From: Cyanobacteria bacterium UBA11370
Lineage (GTDB): Bacteria > Cyanobacteriota > Cyanobacteriia > Cyanobacteriales > Coleofasciculaceae
NCBI GenBank assembly: GCA_003486645.1
Contig: DNGI01000048.1
Location: 1-13,348 of the forward strand
Direction: 5' to 3'
DNA length: 13,348 bases
This document shows, piece by piece, positions 8,501-13,348 of the stretch (within the stretch, counting starts at the first letter, position 1; every line of letters starts with the position of its first letter). A program made the translations under genes and the position numbers. The notes below the pieces were generated by a model. It made no database searches, was not told the DNA's origin, and saw only the letters and a program-made list of their open reading frames with translations.

Positions 8501-10422
8501 TCAAACTCTGGGACTCGTCGAATGGTAAGTTACTTCATTCCCTTGAGGGGCATAATGAATGGGTTCATACCGTTACTTTTAGCCCTGACAGCAAAACCAT
8601 TGCGACTGCCAGTTTAGGCAAAACTGTTAAAATCTGGGGGCTTGATGGCACTCTGATCACCAACCTCACAGGACACAATAACACCGTATCGGATGTAAAG
8701 TTTAGTCCTGACGGTAACACAATTGCGACGGCAAGTTGGGACAGAACAGTCAAGCTGTGGAATTTAGATAATCCCTTAGTTACGACCTTAACACGAGCCG
8801 AATCTAACGATCAATTTCTTGGTTTCGATCCTACTCCTATCAGTTTTAGTCCCAAGGGTCAGGAATTTGTGACAAGTGATCAAGACGGTTCTTTGCAACT
8901 TTGGGGGGCTGATGGTAAGGAGATCAGCACACTGGTTGAAGCCAGTAAACATTCGGGGGGGATTTTCAGTCCGGATGGTCAGAGTTTGGTGACGATGGAT
9001 GATAACAGTGATTATGGCGATATATATTCTGATAATGAATTCACCTTGTTATCAGTATATGGCGGCACTTTATCAGCAAAGCTATGGAAAGCTGATGGCA
9101 CTTTCATCACTACCCTGTTTGAGAAAGATAAAGGTGATTTTGTAAGCGTAAGTTTTAGTCCCGATAGCCAAACTCTGGTAACAACACAAGGTAACGGTGC
9201 AGTCAAGCTGTGGAAGACTGATGGTAATTTGATTGCTACTTTGATTGAAAAAAGCGAAAATTCTCCAAGCGTAAGTTTTAGTCCAGATGGTCAAACTCTA
9301 GTAACAACAGAATATAACGGTGCAGTTAAACTCTGGAATAATAGTGGTACAGAGATTGCTGAATTGATTAATAAAATTCCAGGTTCTGCGAAAGTACATT
9401 TCAGTCCTGATAATCAGAGTTTGGTCACAGTGATGACGGATGAAAAATCTTATGGCCCTGTACAACTATGGAAAATTGACGGGACTCCAATCACCACTCT
9501 GATCGAAAAAAGCGAAAAGCAAAACTCTGAATCTGAAGAAAGCGATTCATCGGAAGTTGTGGATGTGAGTTTTAGCGCTGATGGTCAGACTCTAGCAATA
9601 GCAAATAATGATGGATCATCTTCTGATGTTGTAACGCTTTGGAAAGCTAACGGTACTCGTATTACCACTCTGGCCGATCAAAGCGAGGGTTCCATTGATG
9701 TATATTTCCTTGAGAAAGGACAGATTCTGGTAACGAGTCGTACAGATGGTGCCTTCAAAGTTTGGAAGACTGACGGCAGGTTAATTACAACCCTGACTGA
9801 AAATACTACTGATGAATCTGTGGCTGTAACGCCTAGTCCTGATGGTAAAACGTTTGTAACAGTAAATAATAAGGCAGTCGAGCTTTGGAATGGTAACGGC
9901 ACATTAATTAAAACCTTGCAAGAAGGAAAGCAAGAAGAAAATCAGGAATTTGTCAACGTCGGTATTGATGGCGAAGCCGCAACTGTAAAATATAGCTCTG
10001 ATAGCAAAACGATCGCTATCATTACCCAGAAGACAGTAAATCTTTGGAACCGAGATGGTACTCTTATCGAGAAATTAACCCATAATGCTGATGTAAAGAA
10101 AGCAAGTTTCAGTCCCGATAACCAACTATTTGTCTCGGCTAGTGCAGATAATACGGTTAAACTTTGGAACCGAATTACCAACCTTAACACTATTCTCGCT
10201 GGCTATACGGCGGAGATCACCGACTTGCATTTTAGCCCGGATAGCAAGATATTGGTCTCAGCCTCTGAAAAGGAAATCGTTATTCGCCCCTTGGACAACC
10301 TTGCCAACCTAGACAATCTGGTAGCAAAAGGTTGTGAACGAGTGGCAGACTATATACAAACCAGTCCCAATCTGGAAGATAGCGATCGCACCCTCTGCAA
10401 AGGTATCAAATCTCAAAAGTAG
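5545..10422 (+). CDS. Triple-TIR, membrane-anchored WD40 protein
   Basis: This 1625-residue protein starts at ATG 5545, chosen for its ribosome site and because the first TIR strand begins four residues in. TIR1 is about 4-150 (FISYG; candidate catalytic Glu78 in YCRKEIE). TIR2 is about 237-370 (FLSYA; Glu308 in YYCQQEL). TIR3 is about 438-570 (FISYC; Glu510 in STTHEV, lacking the usual aromatic-Cys). Each TIR is followed by a homologous cassette (about 172-232, 376-435, 573-640) with the pattern KALEWER, LLRG, AExWL, LQxEYI. One membrane helix follows (645-670), then about 19 WD40 blades (744-1585) and a C-terminal tail (GCERVADYI, DRTLCKGI) often seen at the end of cyanobacterial WD40 proteins. 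Bacterial TIR domains commonly cleave NAD+ or make cyclic ADP-ribose signals when clustered, and WD40 propellers bind ligands or proteins. A sensor-effector role in defence or regulated cell death is inference. No partner gene is adjacent. Confidence 0.92.
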   Translation: MGSFCDAFISYGRADSKGFATKLQTRLLEEGFNAWFDQNDIPLGVDFQNQIDDGIEKAHNFLFIIAPHSINSPYCRKEIELAIKRNKRIIPLLHVEQINYDTWQQRYPKGTPEEWETYKAKGLHSSFPNMHPLIGKINWVYFREDLDNFDKSFADLITLIRHHADYAEQHTYFLTKALEWERNQRKTNYLLIGEERKQAESWLKIRFKDEQAPCVPSDLHCEYITESIKNANNLMTQVFLSYADEDKATMEKVRNSLRREMITVWTNKTDIQTGEAFEDAINRGIEQADNLVFLISPDSVTSYYCQQELDYALSFNKRIIPLLVRDTNTLQIPESLRQLHYIDLSDNAQDEDYHLDESQLLKILHQDETYYNEHKMLLTKALKWERQNRNSSILLRGYNLRHAELWLKGAEQRKKHPPTALQKEYISESLQQPTDVSVEVFISYCPADSDFARQLNEALQIQGKTTWFDQESIAEEAEFKQEIERGIQNSDNFLLIISPQSLDSSSTTHEVKVAQRLNKRLVIVLYKGASAADLDPTFANIQQVDFTQNNGDFYTNFSELVRTLDTDREHVKSHTKWSQRALEWEHKEKTADLLLRGNEFAIAETWLQETEQEKKQPPATALQKEYITASRDAIAAEIRKEKRRVVILKSLLAFATIAFLVSVVAAVFAFRESRKALRDQIESLTASSSAEFALGKDFNALLIGLKAAKELRTPLWIPDKHELEAKVVTALQQSISKVRELNRLEGHQGAINELRFSPDGQTIATASDDRTVKLWSLDGKELRTLEGHRKPVYLVRFSPDGKMIATGSDDKTVKLWQPDGTLIVTLTGHKKSISDVEFSPDGKTIATASEDSTVKLWRLDGTLIVTLKDQTLKDTAHESGISDVEFSPDGKTIATARWDSTVKLWDLKGKLLHTLKGEDISGVFSISFSPDGKTIASANFNNTVILWNREKGIRQRTLKGHTGLIYYVTFSPDGKTIATASGDKTIKLWDSSNGKLLHSLEGHNEWVHTVTFSPDSKTIATASLGKTVKIWGLDGTLITNLTGHNNTVSDVKFSPDGNTIATASWDRTVKLWNLDNPLVTTLTRAESNDQFLGFDPTPISFSPKGQEFVTSDQDGSLQLWGADGKEISTLVEASKHSGGIFSPDGQSLVTMDDNSDYGDIYSDNEFTLLSVYGGTLSAKLWKADGTFITTLFEKDKGDFVSVSFSPDSQTLVTTQGNGAVKLWKTDGNLIATLIEKSENSPSVSFSPDGQTLVTTEYNGAVKLWNNSGTEIAELINKIPGSAKVHFSPDNQSLVTVMTDEKSYGPVQLWKIDGTPITTLIEKSEKQNSESEESDSSEVVDVSFSADGQTLAIANNDGSSSDVVTLWKANGTRITTLADQSEGSIDVYFLEKGQILVTSRTDGAFKVWKTDGRLITTLTENTTDESVAVTPSPDGKTFVTVNNKAVELWNGNGTLIKTLQEGKQEENQEFVNVGIDGEAATVKYSSDSKTIAIITQKTVNLWNRDGTLIEKLTHNADVKKASFSPDNQLFVSASADNTVKLWNRITNLNTILAGYTAEITDLHFSPDSKILVSASEKEIVIRPLDNLANLDNLVAKGCERVADYIQTSPNLEDSDRTLCKGIKSQK
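7783..8800 (+). repeat. WD40 repeat block A, eight canonical blades
   Basis: These blades (about residues 747-1086) have the classical form: mostly GH at the start, FSPDGKTIATAS in the middle and VKLW at the end. The unit is about 41 residues, so the DNA is visibly periodic at about 123 bases. Confidence 0.85.
8811..10080 (+). repeat. WD40 repeat block B, nine divergent blades without GH
   Basis: The blades keep the FSPDGQTLVT core and the KLW end but lose the GH dipeptide, and are joined instead by LIEKSE-type acidic linkers. Blades at 9145 and 9268 are a close DNA-level duplicate with a period of exactly 123 bases. Long inserts occur in the blade near 9000-9060 and between blades near 9515-9560 (Ser/Glu-rich). 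Confidence 0.75.
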
Positions 10423-10437
10423 CCCTATCCCATTTTC

Positions 10438-10474
10438 GAGTGGGGAGTGGGAGATGGGGGGCAGGGGGCAGGGG
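10438..10474. repeat. G-rich intergenic repeat
   Basis: GAGTGGGGAGTGGGAG is followed by GGGGGCA-type units. It matches the GGGAGTG array at 5389-5411 and sits 15 bases after the TIR-WD40 stop codon. Confidence 0.65.
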
Positions 10475-10512
10475 AAAACTGGTAGATAATCTTAAACTAT
10501 TAAGCTATTCCA

Positions 10513-10600
10513 CCAACAACAACCAACAACCAACAACCAACAACCAACGAACAACAAACAACCAACAACCAACAACCAACAACCAACAACCAACAACCAA
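10513..10600. repeat. Heptamer tandem repeat CCAACAA, about ten copies
   Basis: Exact CCAACAA units begin at 10523, 10530 and 10537 and again at 10562, 10569, 10576, 10583 and 10590, with a variant copy and an irregular break at 10544-10561. This is a classic cyanobacterial short tandem repeat. It ends exactly at the stop codon of the RodZ-like gene, so it forms the 3' end of that transcript and separates two converging genes. Confidence 0.9.
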
Positions 10601-11368
10601 CTAAGACCTAGGAGTTACCGCAGCAAAGGTCATCTCTTTAACTGCACCTGGTTCCCCCATTTGCTTGGCGCTTTGGTCATTAAACTCAACCAAAACCCCT
10701 CCCGCATTACCAGCGCGAACACTCAATTTTTCGTCAGCGACCCAAGTCCGCTGGGTTCCTTCGGGTAAAACACCTTCAAATTCAGTTTTGCCATCCACCA
10801 CTACTCGAATCCAGGATTGTGCTTTGAGGGTAACACCGACTTGTACAGGTTTGCCATTTTCGCTGGCTTGAGAGACTTGGGCAGGTTCGTTAGGTTGTAA
10901 TTGCGGTTGGGGTAATTGTTGGGCATGGGGAGGAGAATCTTCGACTTCAATCACTTGTACAGCAGACCGACTCACAACATAAGATAAGCCATTCACCGCA
11001 CCAATCACCAGCAAGATGTAGAGTAAGTAAAGATGAAGGGGTCGTAATTGAGCCGCTGGCAAATGCCGCCAGGAGGGTTTAATCATGACTAGATTCGATC
11101 CCGCTGGAAAAGCGCTGGCAAACTCTGTGCCATCCAGACCCAGTACTTCCGCAAAGTGCCGAATAAAGCCTTGAATGTAAACAGGTTCTGGTAATCGATC
11201 CAGTCTACCTTCTTCGATCGCATTCAATAGCCGTGCTTGAATCCGAGTTTTAGCAGCAACATCCTCCAAACTGATCCCCTGTTCAAGGCGGGAGTCGCGG
11301 AGGCGGATACCGAGTTCTTTGAGTTTCTCGACTTGCTCCTGCTGTAAATGGCGTTTATTCTCCTTCAT
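10601..11368 (-). CDS. rodZ: RodZ-like protein: helix-turn-helix, membrane helix, DUF4115
   Basis: This 255-residue protein has an N-terminal RodZ-type helix-turn-helix (about residues 14-80; LRDSRLEQGISLEDVAAKT, then RIQARLLNAIEEGRLDRLP). One membrane helix follows at about 111-131, then a Pro/Gln-rich spacer (about 145-165) and a C-terminal DUF4115 beta domain (about 178-250). This is the RodZ architecture. In rod-shaped bacteria RodZ links MreB to the envelope and helps set cell shape, and a transcriptional role is also possible. The ATG at 11366-11368 is chosen over an upstream in-frame ATG at 11437. It has a strong AAGGAG site, it overlaps the upstream stop as ATGA, and the family begins here. 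It is the second gene of an operon with the pseudouridine synthase. Confidence 0.88.
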   Translation of the reverse strand: MKENKRHLQQEQVEKLKELGIRLRDSRLEQGISLEDVAAKTRIQARLLNAIEEGRLDRLPEPVYIQGFIRHFAEVLGLDGTEFASAFPAGSNLVMIKPSWRHLPAAQLRPLHLYLLYILLVIGAVNGLSYVVSRSAVQVIEVEDSPPHAQQLPQPQLQPNEPAQVSQASENGKPVQVGVTLKAQSWIRVVVDGKTEFEGVLPEGTQRTWVADEKLSVRAGNAGGVLVEFNDQSAKQMGEPGAVKEMTFAAVTPRS

Positions 11369-12177
11369 ATACGGTACTCCTTGATATCTGCTGGCACGTT
11401 GATTGATGATTGGTGGACTCGGTTTTGGAGGAAGCAAATTTCAAAATCTCTAAGGTAACGGTAGTGACCACTGAGTAAGACCGATTCACCGGGGGGTTGT
11501 AATTGGATTGAACCAATAGCGGTGCGATGCAGATCAATCACTGGATAGCTTAACAGGTTAGCGACACGACGAATCTGACGATTTCTCCCTTCTATCAAAA
11601 TAATTTCTAAGAGGGTTTGATTGGGCTGTTGCTTTAGCACCTTGACTTCGGCGGGTAAGGTTTTTTTGCCGGATAGCATAACTCCCTTACGCCACGTTTG
11701 TAGGACGGATTCTGGGGGATTGCCCTGTACCCAAACCTGATAAGTTTTGGGAATATGATAGCGAGGATGTGTAAGTTTATAGGTCAGTGCGCCGTCATTC
11801 GTGAGAATTAATGCACCTGTAGAATCCGCATCCAGTCGTCCCACTGGATGGATACCCTGACCGTCTCGGAGTGTGGGCGGCAGTAAATCCAGAACTGTCT
11901 TACGCTTCCCCAGAATAGTATTACAATTCTTGGAGTCGCGGCAAGTAGAAACGACACCCTGTGGTTTGTTCAGCAACAGATAAATCAGTTGAGGACGGTT
12001 GACCGAGACGAGACGTTTCCCATCGACTTCGATCAAATCAGTTTCGGGGTTGGCTTTTTGTCCGAGATGCACCACAGTGCCATTGAGTCGAACCTGTCCA
12101 GCTAAGATCATTTTCTCAGCTTGACGGCGTGAGGCAACCCCCCACTGGGAAAGAATTTTTTGTACTCTTTCTTCCAT
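11365..12177 (-). CDS. RsuA/RluB-family rRNA pseudouridine synthase with S4 domain
   Basis: This 270-residue protein has an N-terminal S4 RNA-binding domain (about 1-50; RVQKILSQWGVASRRQAE). The catalytic domain carries the family signature GRLDADSTGALILTNDG, with Asp116 as the expected nucleophile. Further family motifs are EGRNRQIRR (196-204) and LHRTAIG (216-222). The enzyme converts a specific uridine in ribosomal RNA to pseudouridine. RluB (23S) is the likeliest subtype by length and S4 domain, but RsuA or RluE/F cannot be excluded from motifs alone. The start ATG at 12175-12177 leads straight into the S4 domain. Its stop overlaps the RodZ-like start by four bases, so the two are probably co-translated. 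Confidence 0.92.
   Translation of the reverse strand: MEERVQKILSQWGVASRRQAEKMILAGQVRLNGTVVHLGQKANPETDLIEVDGKRLVSVNRPQLIYLLLNKPQGVVSTCRDSKNCNTILGKRKTVLDLLPPTLRDGQGIHPVGRLDADSTGALILTNDGALTYKLTHPRYHIPKTYQVWVQGNPPESVLQTWRKGVMLSGKKTLPAEVKVLKQQPNQTLLEIILIEGRNRQIRRVANLLSYPVIDLHRTAIGSIQLQPPGESVLLSGHYRYLRDFEICFLQNRVHQSSINVPADIKEYRI
11377..11382 (-). promoter_or_regulatory. Ribosome binding site of the RodZ-like gene
   Basis: AAGGAG on the minus strand lies eight bases before the ATG at 11368, inside the end of the pseudouridine synthase gene. It settles the start and supports translation coupled to the upstream gene. Confidence 0.75.
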
Positions 12178-12205
12178 GGCTCGACCCAGACTAGACTATG
12201 TACAA

Positions 12206-12232
12206 ATATTACAAGACTGGGGATAATTGCAA
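12206..12232 (-). promoter_or_regulatory. Weak candidate promoter for the pseudouridine synthase-rodZ operon
   Basis: On the minus strand TTGCAA (12227-12232) and TAATAT (12206-12211) are separated by 15 bases. The motifs are good but the spacing is short. They lie in the 122-bp divergent spacer upstream of the synthase gene. Confidence 0.25.
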
Positions 12233-12299
12233 GTGGCTGGCTTCCGGACAAAGAAAAAGCTTATCAAAGACTAGGGGCTAGAAAATATAGAGTTATACA

Positions 12300-13058
12300 A
12301 TGCCTATCGATCCACCTATGGATATTGAATTGCCAGAAGCCTCGAAGAAGACCAGAAGAAGCCAGATTATTAGTACAGTAGTGTCTCCAGCGGTACGGCT
12401 GTGGCTGCGATCGCAGGTGGAGCAAGTTGAGAGATTAGAGTTTAAGCTAGTTGGGGGCGATCGCCAAATCCTTACAGGTGACATCCCTAGTGTATCAATT
12501 GCGGCAAGTCACGCGGTTTATCAAGGGTTGCATCTGAGCGAAATTCAGCTAGAAGGGAGGGATATTCGCTTTAATCTGGGTCAAGTCTTTAAGGGGAAAC
12601 CGTTGCGTCTTTTAGCACCGATTCCGGTTGTGGGTCAGTTATGGCTGACGGAAAGCGACCTGCAAGCGTCTCTTGAGTCTTCTTTATTATCGAATGCTTT
12701 AAGGGAGTTAGTGGAGACATTGCTTAAATCTGGGGATAGACCTAACCAGACTGATAGTTTAAAAGACCGAGAGATCCACTGGCAAAAGATTAATATTGAT
12801 ACCGACCAACTCACTCTCACAGGTGTGATAACAAATCCAGCGACTCTACCGATACCGATTGGGATTCGTGCTGGTTTAGGACTGGCAAGTCATCAGGAAT
12901 TACAACTTAACCCTCTCCAGATTGAACTTGATCCGGATCAGCCACCGATTCATCTAGATGGCTTTAGGATTGATTTAGGGTCAGAGGTGGATATTCAGGA
13001 GTTGAGTTTGATTCCTGGACGGTTAATCTGTCGCGGACGCTTAACGGTGATTCCTTAA
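12300..13058 (+). CDS. DUF2993 domain protein
   Basis: This 252-residue protein resembles cyanobacterial DUF2993 proteins across nearly its full length. It has the opening ISTVVSPAVRLWLRSQVEQVE, then repeated beta-strand patterns (SHAVYQGLHLSEIQLEG, and LTESDLQASLESSLLSNAL). In actinobacteria the related LmeA is a periplasmic phospholipid-binding protein. The cyanobacterial members are uncharacterised, and this one lacks an evident signal peptide. ATG 12300 has no clear ribosome site, and ATG 12318 is an alternative start six codons in. It diverges from the pseudouridine synthase gene across 122 bases. A hairpin with a T8 tract follows its stop. Confidence 0.8.
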   Translation: MPIDPPMDIELPEASKKTRRSQIISTVVSPAVRLWLRSQVEQVERLEFKLVGGDRQILTGDIPSVSIAASHAVYQGLHLSEIQLEGRDIRFNLGQVFKGKPLRLLAPIPVVGQLWLTESDLQASLESSLLSNALRELVETLLKSGDRPNQTDSLKDREIHWQKINIDTDQLTLTGVITNPATLPIPIGIRAGLGLASHQELQLNPLQIELDPDQPPIHLDGFRIDLGSEVDIQELSLIPGRLICRGRLTVIP

Positions 13059-13074
13059 GTTGGTTTTTTGGTTG

Positions 13075-13103
13075 GGTTGCGACAACCTGTAGGTGTTTTT
13101 TTT
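13075..13103 (+). terminator. Hairpin and T8 tract after the DUF2993 gene
   Basis: GGTTG-CGA-CAACC (13075-13087) forms a 5-bp stem, and eight T residues follow at 13096-13103. The eight-base gap between stem and T-run is longer than usual, although a small ACCT-GT-AGGT stem could fill it. It is 16 bases past the DUF2993 stop. Confidence 0.4.
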
Positions 13104-13169
13104 CATAGGTCAAAATTAGGGGCTGTATTCCTTACTCTATAGGGATTTGCAGCTCTTCAGCGTTTTTAG

Positions 13170-13181
13170 AGGTTGTCGCAA
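13170..13181 (+). repeat. AGGTTGTCGCAA leader motif, with copies at 13270 and inverted at 13077
   Basis: AGGTTGTCGCAA (13170-13181) recurs as AGGTTGTCGAAA at 13270-13281, exactly 100 bases on, and as its perfect reverse complement TTGCGACAACCT at 13077-13088. Confidence 0.75.
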
Positions 13182-13233
13182 TGGGTGAAATGCTTACTGG
13201 GAGGGGAGTTTAGCCTATTTTGATTTTTGCCTC

Positions 13234-13264
13234 TTGACAAGTTCGATGGCTGAAATGATAAAAT
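13234..13264 (+). promoter_or_regulatory. Promoter of the pre-crRNA transcript
   Basis: A perfect TTGACA (-35, 13234-13239) is followed by GATAAA (13257-13262, 17-base spacer) or TAAAAT (13259-13264, 19-base spacer). Transcription would start near 13270, about 55-60 bases before the first repeat, as expected for a leader promoter. Confidence 0.6.
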
Positions 13265-13326
13265 TCACGAGGTTGTCGAAATCGAACCTTGAAAACTAAA
13301 TATGGTAAGAGTTTCAGACCTCAGCA

Positions 13327-13348
13327 GTTAAAATTAACTTGAATCCCT
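13327..13348 (+). CRISPR. Truncated first repeat of a CRISPR array running off the window
   Basis: The last 22 bases start GTTAAAATTAAC and end GAATCCCT. Cyanobacterial 37-base repeats commonly start GTT and continue into ATCCCTAT(C/T)AGGGATTGAAAC, so this looks like the first 22 bases of such a unit. Only part of one copy is visible, so the array itself is inferred. Confidence 0.6.

Larger units (their letters stand above)
13104..13326 (+). promoter_or_regulatory. Probable CRISPR leader
   Basis: This non-coding AT-rich stretch lies between the DUF2993 terminator and a partial CRISPR repeat at the window edge. It holds a promoter pointing at the repeat. It also has a run GAACCTTGAAAACTAAATA (about 13284-13302) of the sort found just before the first repeat in several cyanobacterial arrays, recalled from family knowledge and not searched. 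A motif AGGTTGTCG recurs at 13170 and 13270. Confidence 0.6.

Noticed and set aside
7735..10190. Series of minus-strand ORFs opposite the WD40 region
   Set aside because: They repeat the same low-complexity patterns because they are the reverse of the WD40 units. They have no ribosome sites or recognisable domains.
103..10422. CHAT, TpsB and TIR-WD40 as one three-gene defence system
   Set aside because: The CHAT protein has a signal segment and pairs with TpsB, while the TIR-WD40 gene lies beyond a ~500-base repeat-rich spacer. Nothing in the sequence ties them together.
11369..11437. Longer RodZ-like protein beginning at ATG 11437
   Set aside because: The extra 23 residues are encoded inside the pseudouridine synthase gene, have no family similarity, and the ATGA start has a strong ribosome site.
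12160..12381. Small plus-strand ORF spanning the divergent spacer and the DUF2993 start
   Set aside because: It overlaps the starts of two well-supported genes, lacks a ribosome site, and its sequence has no recognisable features.
10601..13058. A functional link between TIR-WD40 and the rodZ/synthase/DUF2993 genes
   Set aside because: These are housekeeping-type families on the opposite strand or separately transcribed, separated by a tandem-repeat spacer.

Overview
The window comes from a cyanobacterium, probably a filamentous one. The evidence is the dozen or so HIP1 octamers (GCGATCGC) spread through the coding regions, the heptanucleotide short tandem repeats between genes, and the gene families present: TPR-CHAT, an FhaC/ShlB-type transporter with a proline-rich linker, TIR-WD40, and DUF2993. 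No species can be named from the sequence alone.

Layout from left to right. A hairpin at 17-58 follows a long minus-strand gene (103-2709) for an exported TPR-CHAT protein with an intact His/Cys protease dyad. A 343-bp divergent spacer separates it from a plus-strand gene (3053-5029) for a two-partner-secretion (TpsB) outer-membrane transporter. Part of that transporter's N-terminal linker is encoded by what looks like intergenic repeat DNA. The next spacer (5030-5526) carries a MITE-like inverted-repeat element enclosing two different heptamer arrays. The centre of the window (5545-10422) is one giant gene. It encodes three tandem TIR domains, each followed by the same ~60-residue cassette, then one membrane segment, then about 19 WD40 blades. 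A second tandem-repeat spacer (10423-10600) leads to a minus-strand pair: an S4/RsuA-type pseudouridine synthase (11365-12177) and, overlapping it by ATGA, a RodZ-like protein (10601-11368). A plus-strand DUF2993 gene (12300-13058) is divergent from this pair.

The last ~245 bases look like a CRISPR leader. There is a TTGACA promoter about 60 bases before the window's right edge region, and the final 22 bases match the 5' part of a typical cyanobacterial repeat of the ...ATCCCTAT(C/T)AGGGATTGAAAC class. The array itself lies outside the window.

How the genes may work together: the CHAT and TpsB genes form a divergent pair of cell-envelope/secretion genes, but no TpsA substrate is visible. The triple-TIR protein reads as a membrane-anchored sensor-effector of the kind proposed for cyanobacterial conflict or programmed-cell-death systems. 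Its close neighbours are housekeeping genes and a CRISPR locus, not obvious partners, so it appears to be a single-gene system. The triple TIR architecture and the CRISPR leader at the right edge are the most interesting items.
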